This document shows, piece by piece, positions 63,545 through 64,000 of a DNA stretch of 64,000 nucleotides. The notes under the pieces were generated by a model, which saw only the letters and a list, made by a program, of their open reading frames with translations, was not told the origin of the DNA and did no database searches. The translations under genes were made by a program, and so were the position numbers. The stretch's first letter is position 1, and each line of letters starts with the position of its first letter. The stretch is from Nereocystis luetkeana (Eukaryota; Sar; Phaeophyceae; Laminariales; Laminariaceae), in assembly GCA_031213475.1 (NCBI GenBank), contig JARUPZ010000009.1, forward strand, positions 10,697,601 to 10,761,600, written 5' to 3'.

Positions 63545-63895
63545 CTGTATATATATATATATGAATATTCCTGGCACCAGGTATGTCACGACCTGTCGGA
63601 GGTGTGGTGCTGGGTCTGGAACGAGCACGAGAGGCCCCCATCTCAGTCTGGCTGTACGTAACACATCTATCTGCTTTATACATACCTGGTAACAAATAAC
63701 AAAGCAGTATATATATATATATATATATATGTGGCGTAGCTTTTTGACCACAAAACTTGTACCTGGTACACCTCCCTGCGTACGTAGGATTGAAGGATCG
63801 GCACAGACACCGGTTGTGCTGGATGTCGACGGGTAGGAAGAACGTACACACCATACACAGCTACAGCAGCACACCGCATTGTACAATTAGTAAAA
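63545..63895 (-). repeat. Repeat E, copy 6 (inverted), expanded
   Basis: The inverse of repeat E phrases (CACATCTATCTGCTTT, GTGGCGTAGCTTTTTGACCA, GGATTGAAGGATCGGCACAG, GGATGTCGACGGGTAG). It carries an (AT)n tract at 63706-63731 and two TACCTGGTA words (63683, 63760) that other copies lack. Confidence 0.75.
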
Positions 63896-63939
63896 GGGTT
63901 GAGACACTGCTTTTATTGTGGCTGTGTGGTGCCTGGTTC

Positions 63940-64000
63940 ACATAAAAATGGTATTTCTACCCCTCGACATCCAGCGCAACCAGCAATAATAGTGTCTTTG
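63940..64000 (+). repeat. Repeat E, copy 7 (cut by window end)
   Basis: TTCTACCCCTCGACATCCAGCGCAACCAG matches the start of repeat E and is inverse to the copy just before it, so the two form an inverted pair at the window edge. Confidence 0.7.

Larger units (their letters stand above)
2222..63768. other. Dispersed 9-mer TACCAGGTA/TACCTGGTA (21 exact sites)
   Basis: First-base positions: 2222, 3530, 4060, 4082, 10831, 27045, 41164, 42663, 42699, 42865, 42872, 43349, 44255, 46538, 54430, 54852, 60313, 60588, 63338, 63683 and 63760. Near variants include TACCCTGGTA (46314, ~44638) and one-base-off forms (12868, 18075, 19638, 20150, 60625, 63571). None falls in the proposed exons. Structure is TA-CC(A/T)GG-TA. 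See findings for evidence that it is inserted. Confidence 0.85.

Noticed and set aside
1173-63731. CRISPR array
   Set aside because: All tandem arrays are microsatellites or minisatellites without unique equal-length spacers, and the genome is eukaryotic.

Overview
The window reads as nuclear DNA of a eukaryote with a repeat-rich genome. Genes are split by multi-kilobase GT-AG introns, most ORFs are short and unrelated to anything, and the sequence is packed with Ty3/gypsy, Ty1/copia, LINE, SINE and MITE remnants and microsatellites. The protein style of the exons and of the gypsy and LINE pieces, plus internal CCCTAA repeats, fits a stramenopile alga, most likely a brown alga. That assignment is an inference from family resemblance, not proof. 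No bacterial operon, CRISPR array or rRNA gene was seen.

Layout: 1-16 kb is gene-poor and holds MITEs, degenerate repeats, a copia RNase H remnant and a ~115-bp minisatellite. 16.2-26.0 kb (+) holds the best gene, a four-exon putative type II membrane glycosyltransferase of the fucosyltransferase type: an N-terminal anchor, a poly-Ser stem encoded by a trinucleotide microsatellite, an HVRxGD motif in exon 3 and a Ser-Thr-Phe motif region in exon 4. Broken copies of the end of exon 3 and of exon 4 lie just downstream of the originals. 26-33.6 kb is a mosaic of SINE, LINE, LTR and copia gag fragments. 33.9-38.4 kb (+) is one long, frameshifted Ty3/gypsy pol gene interrupted by two MITEs. 39-41 kb has a SINE-like pair (one with a 14-bp target duplication) and an interstitial telomere-like repeat. 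41.76-42.17 kb (+) is a probable first exon of a secreted or type II membrane protein. Two further clean exons at 60.85 and 61.37 kb have compatible phase and could belong to the same gene, which would give an 18.7-kb intron. 42.9-44.2 kb is a foldback element. 50.2-52.6 kb (-) is an internally deleted gypsy element. 54.96-55.75 kb (+) is a LINE 3' end. 56.11-60.41 kb (+) is a structurally complete LTR retrotransposon with 5-bp target duplication, LTRs starting TGTTTG and ending CAAACA, and one Gag-like ORF without pol (TR-GAG type).

Three small inverted-repeat families recur: A (~240 bp, at least 10 copies), B (~105 bp, 9 copies, TA target duplication) and C (~90 bp, 6 copies). Several sit inside gypsy, LTR or intron sequence, which gives relative ages.

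The most unusual signal is the 9-mer TACCAGGTA/TACCTGGTA, found by eye at 21 exact sites where about 0.5 would be expected by chance. Comparison of the two LTRs of the intact element, and of MITE and repeat copies with and without the word, indicates that it arises by insertion of CCAGG or CCTGG at a TA with duplication of the TA.
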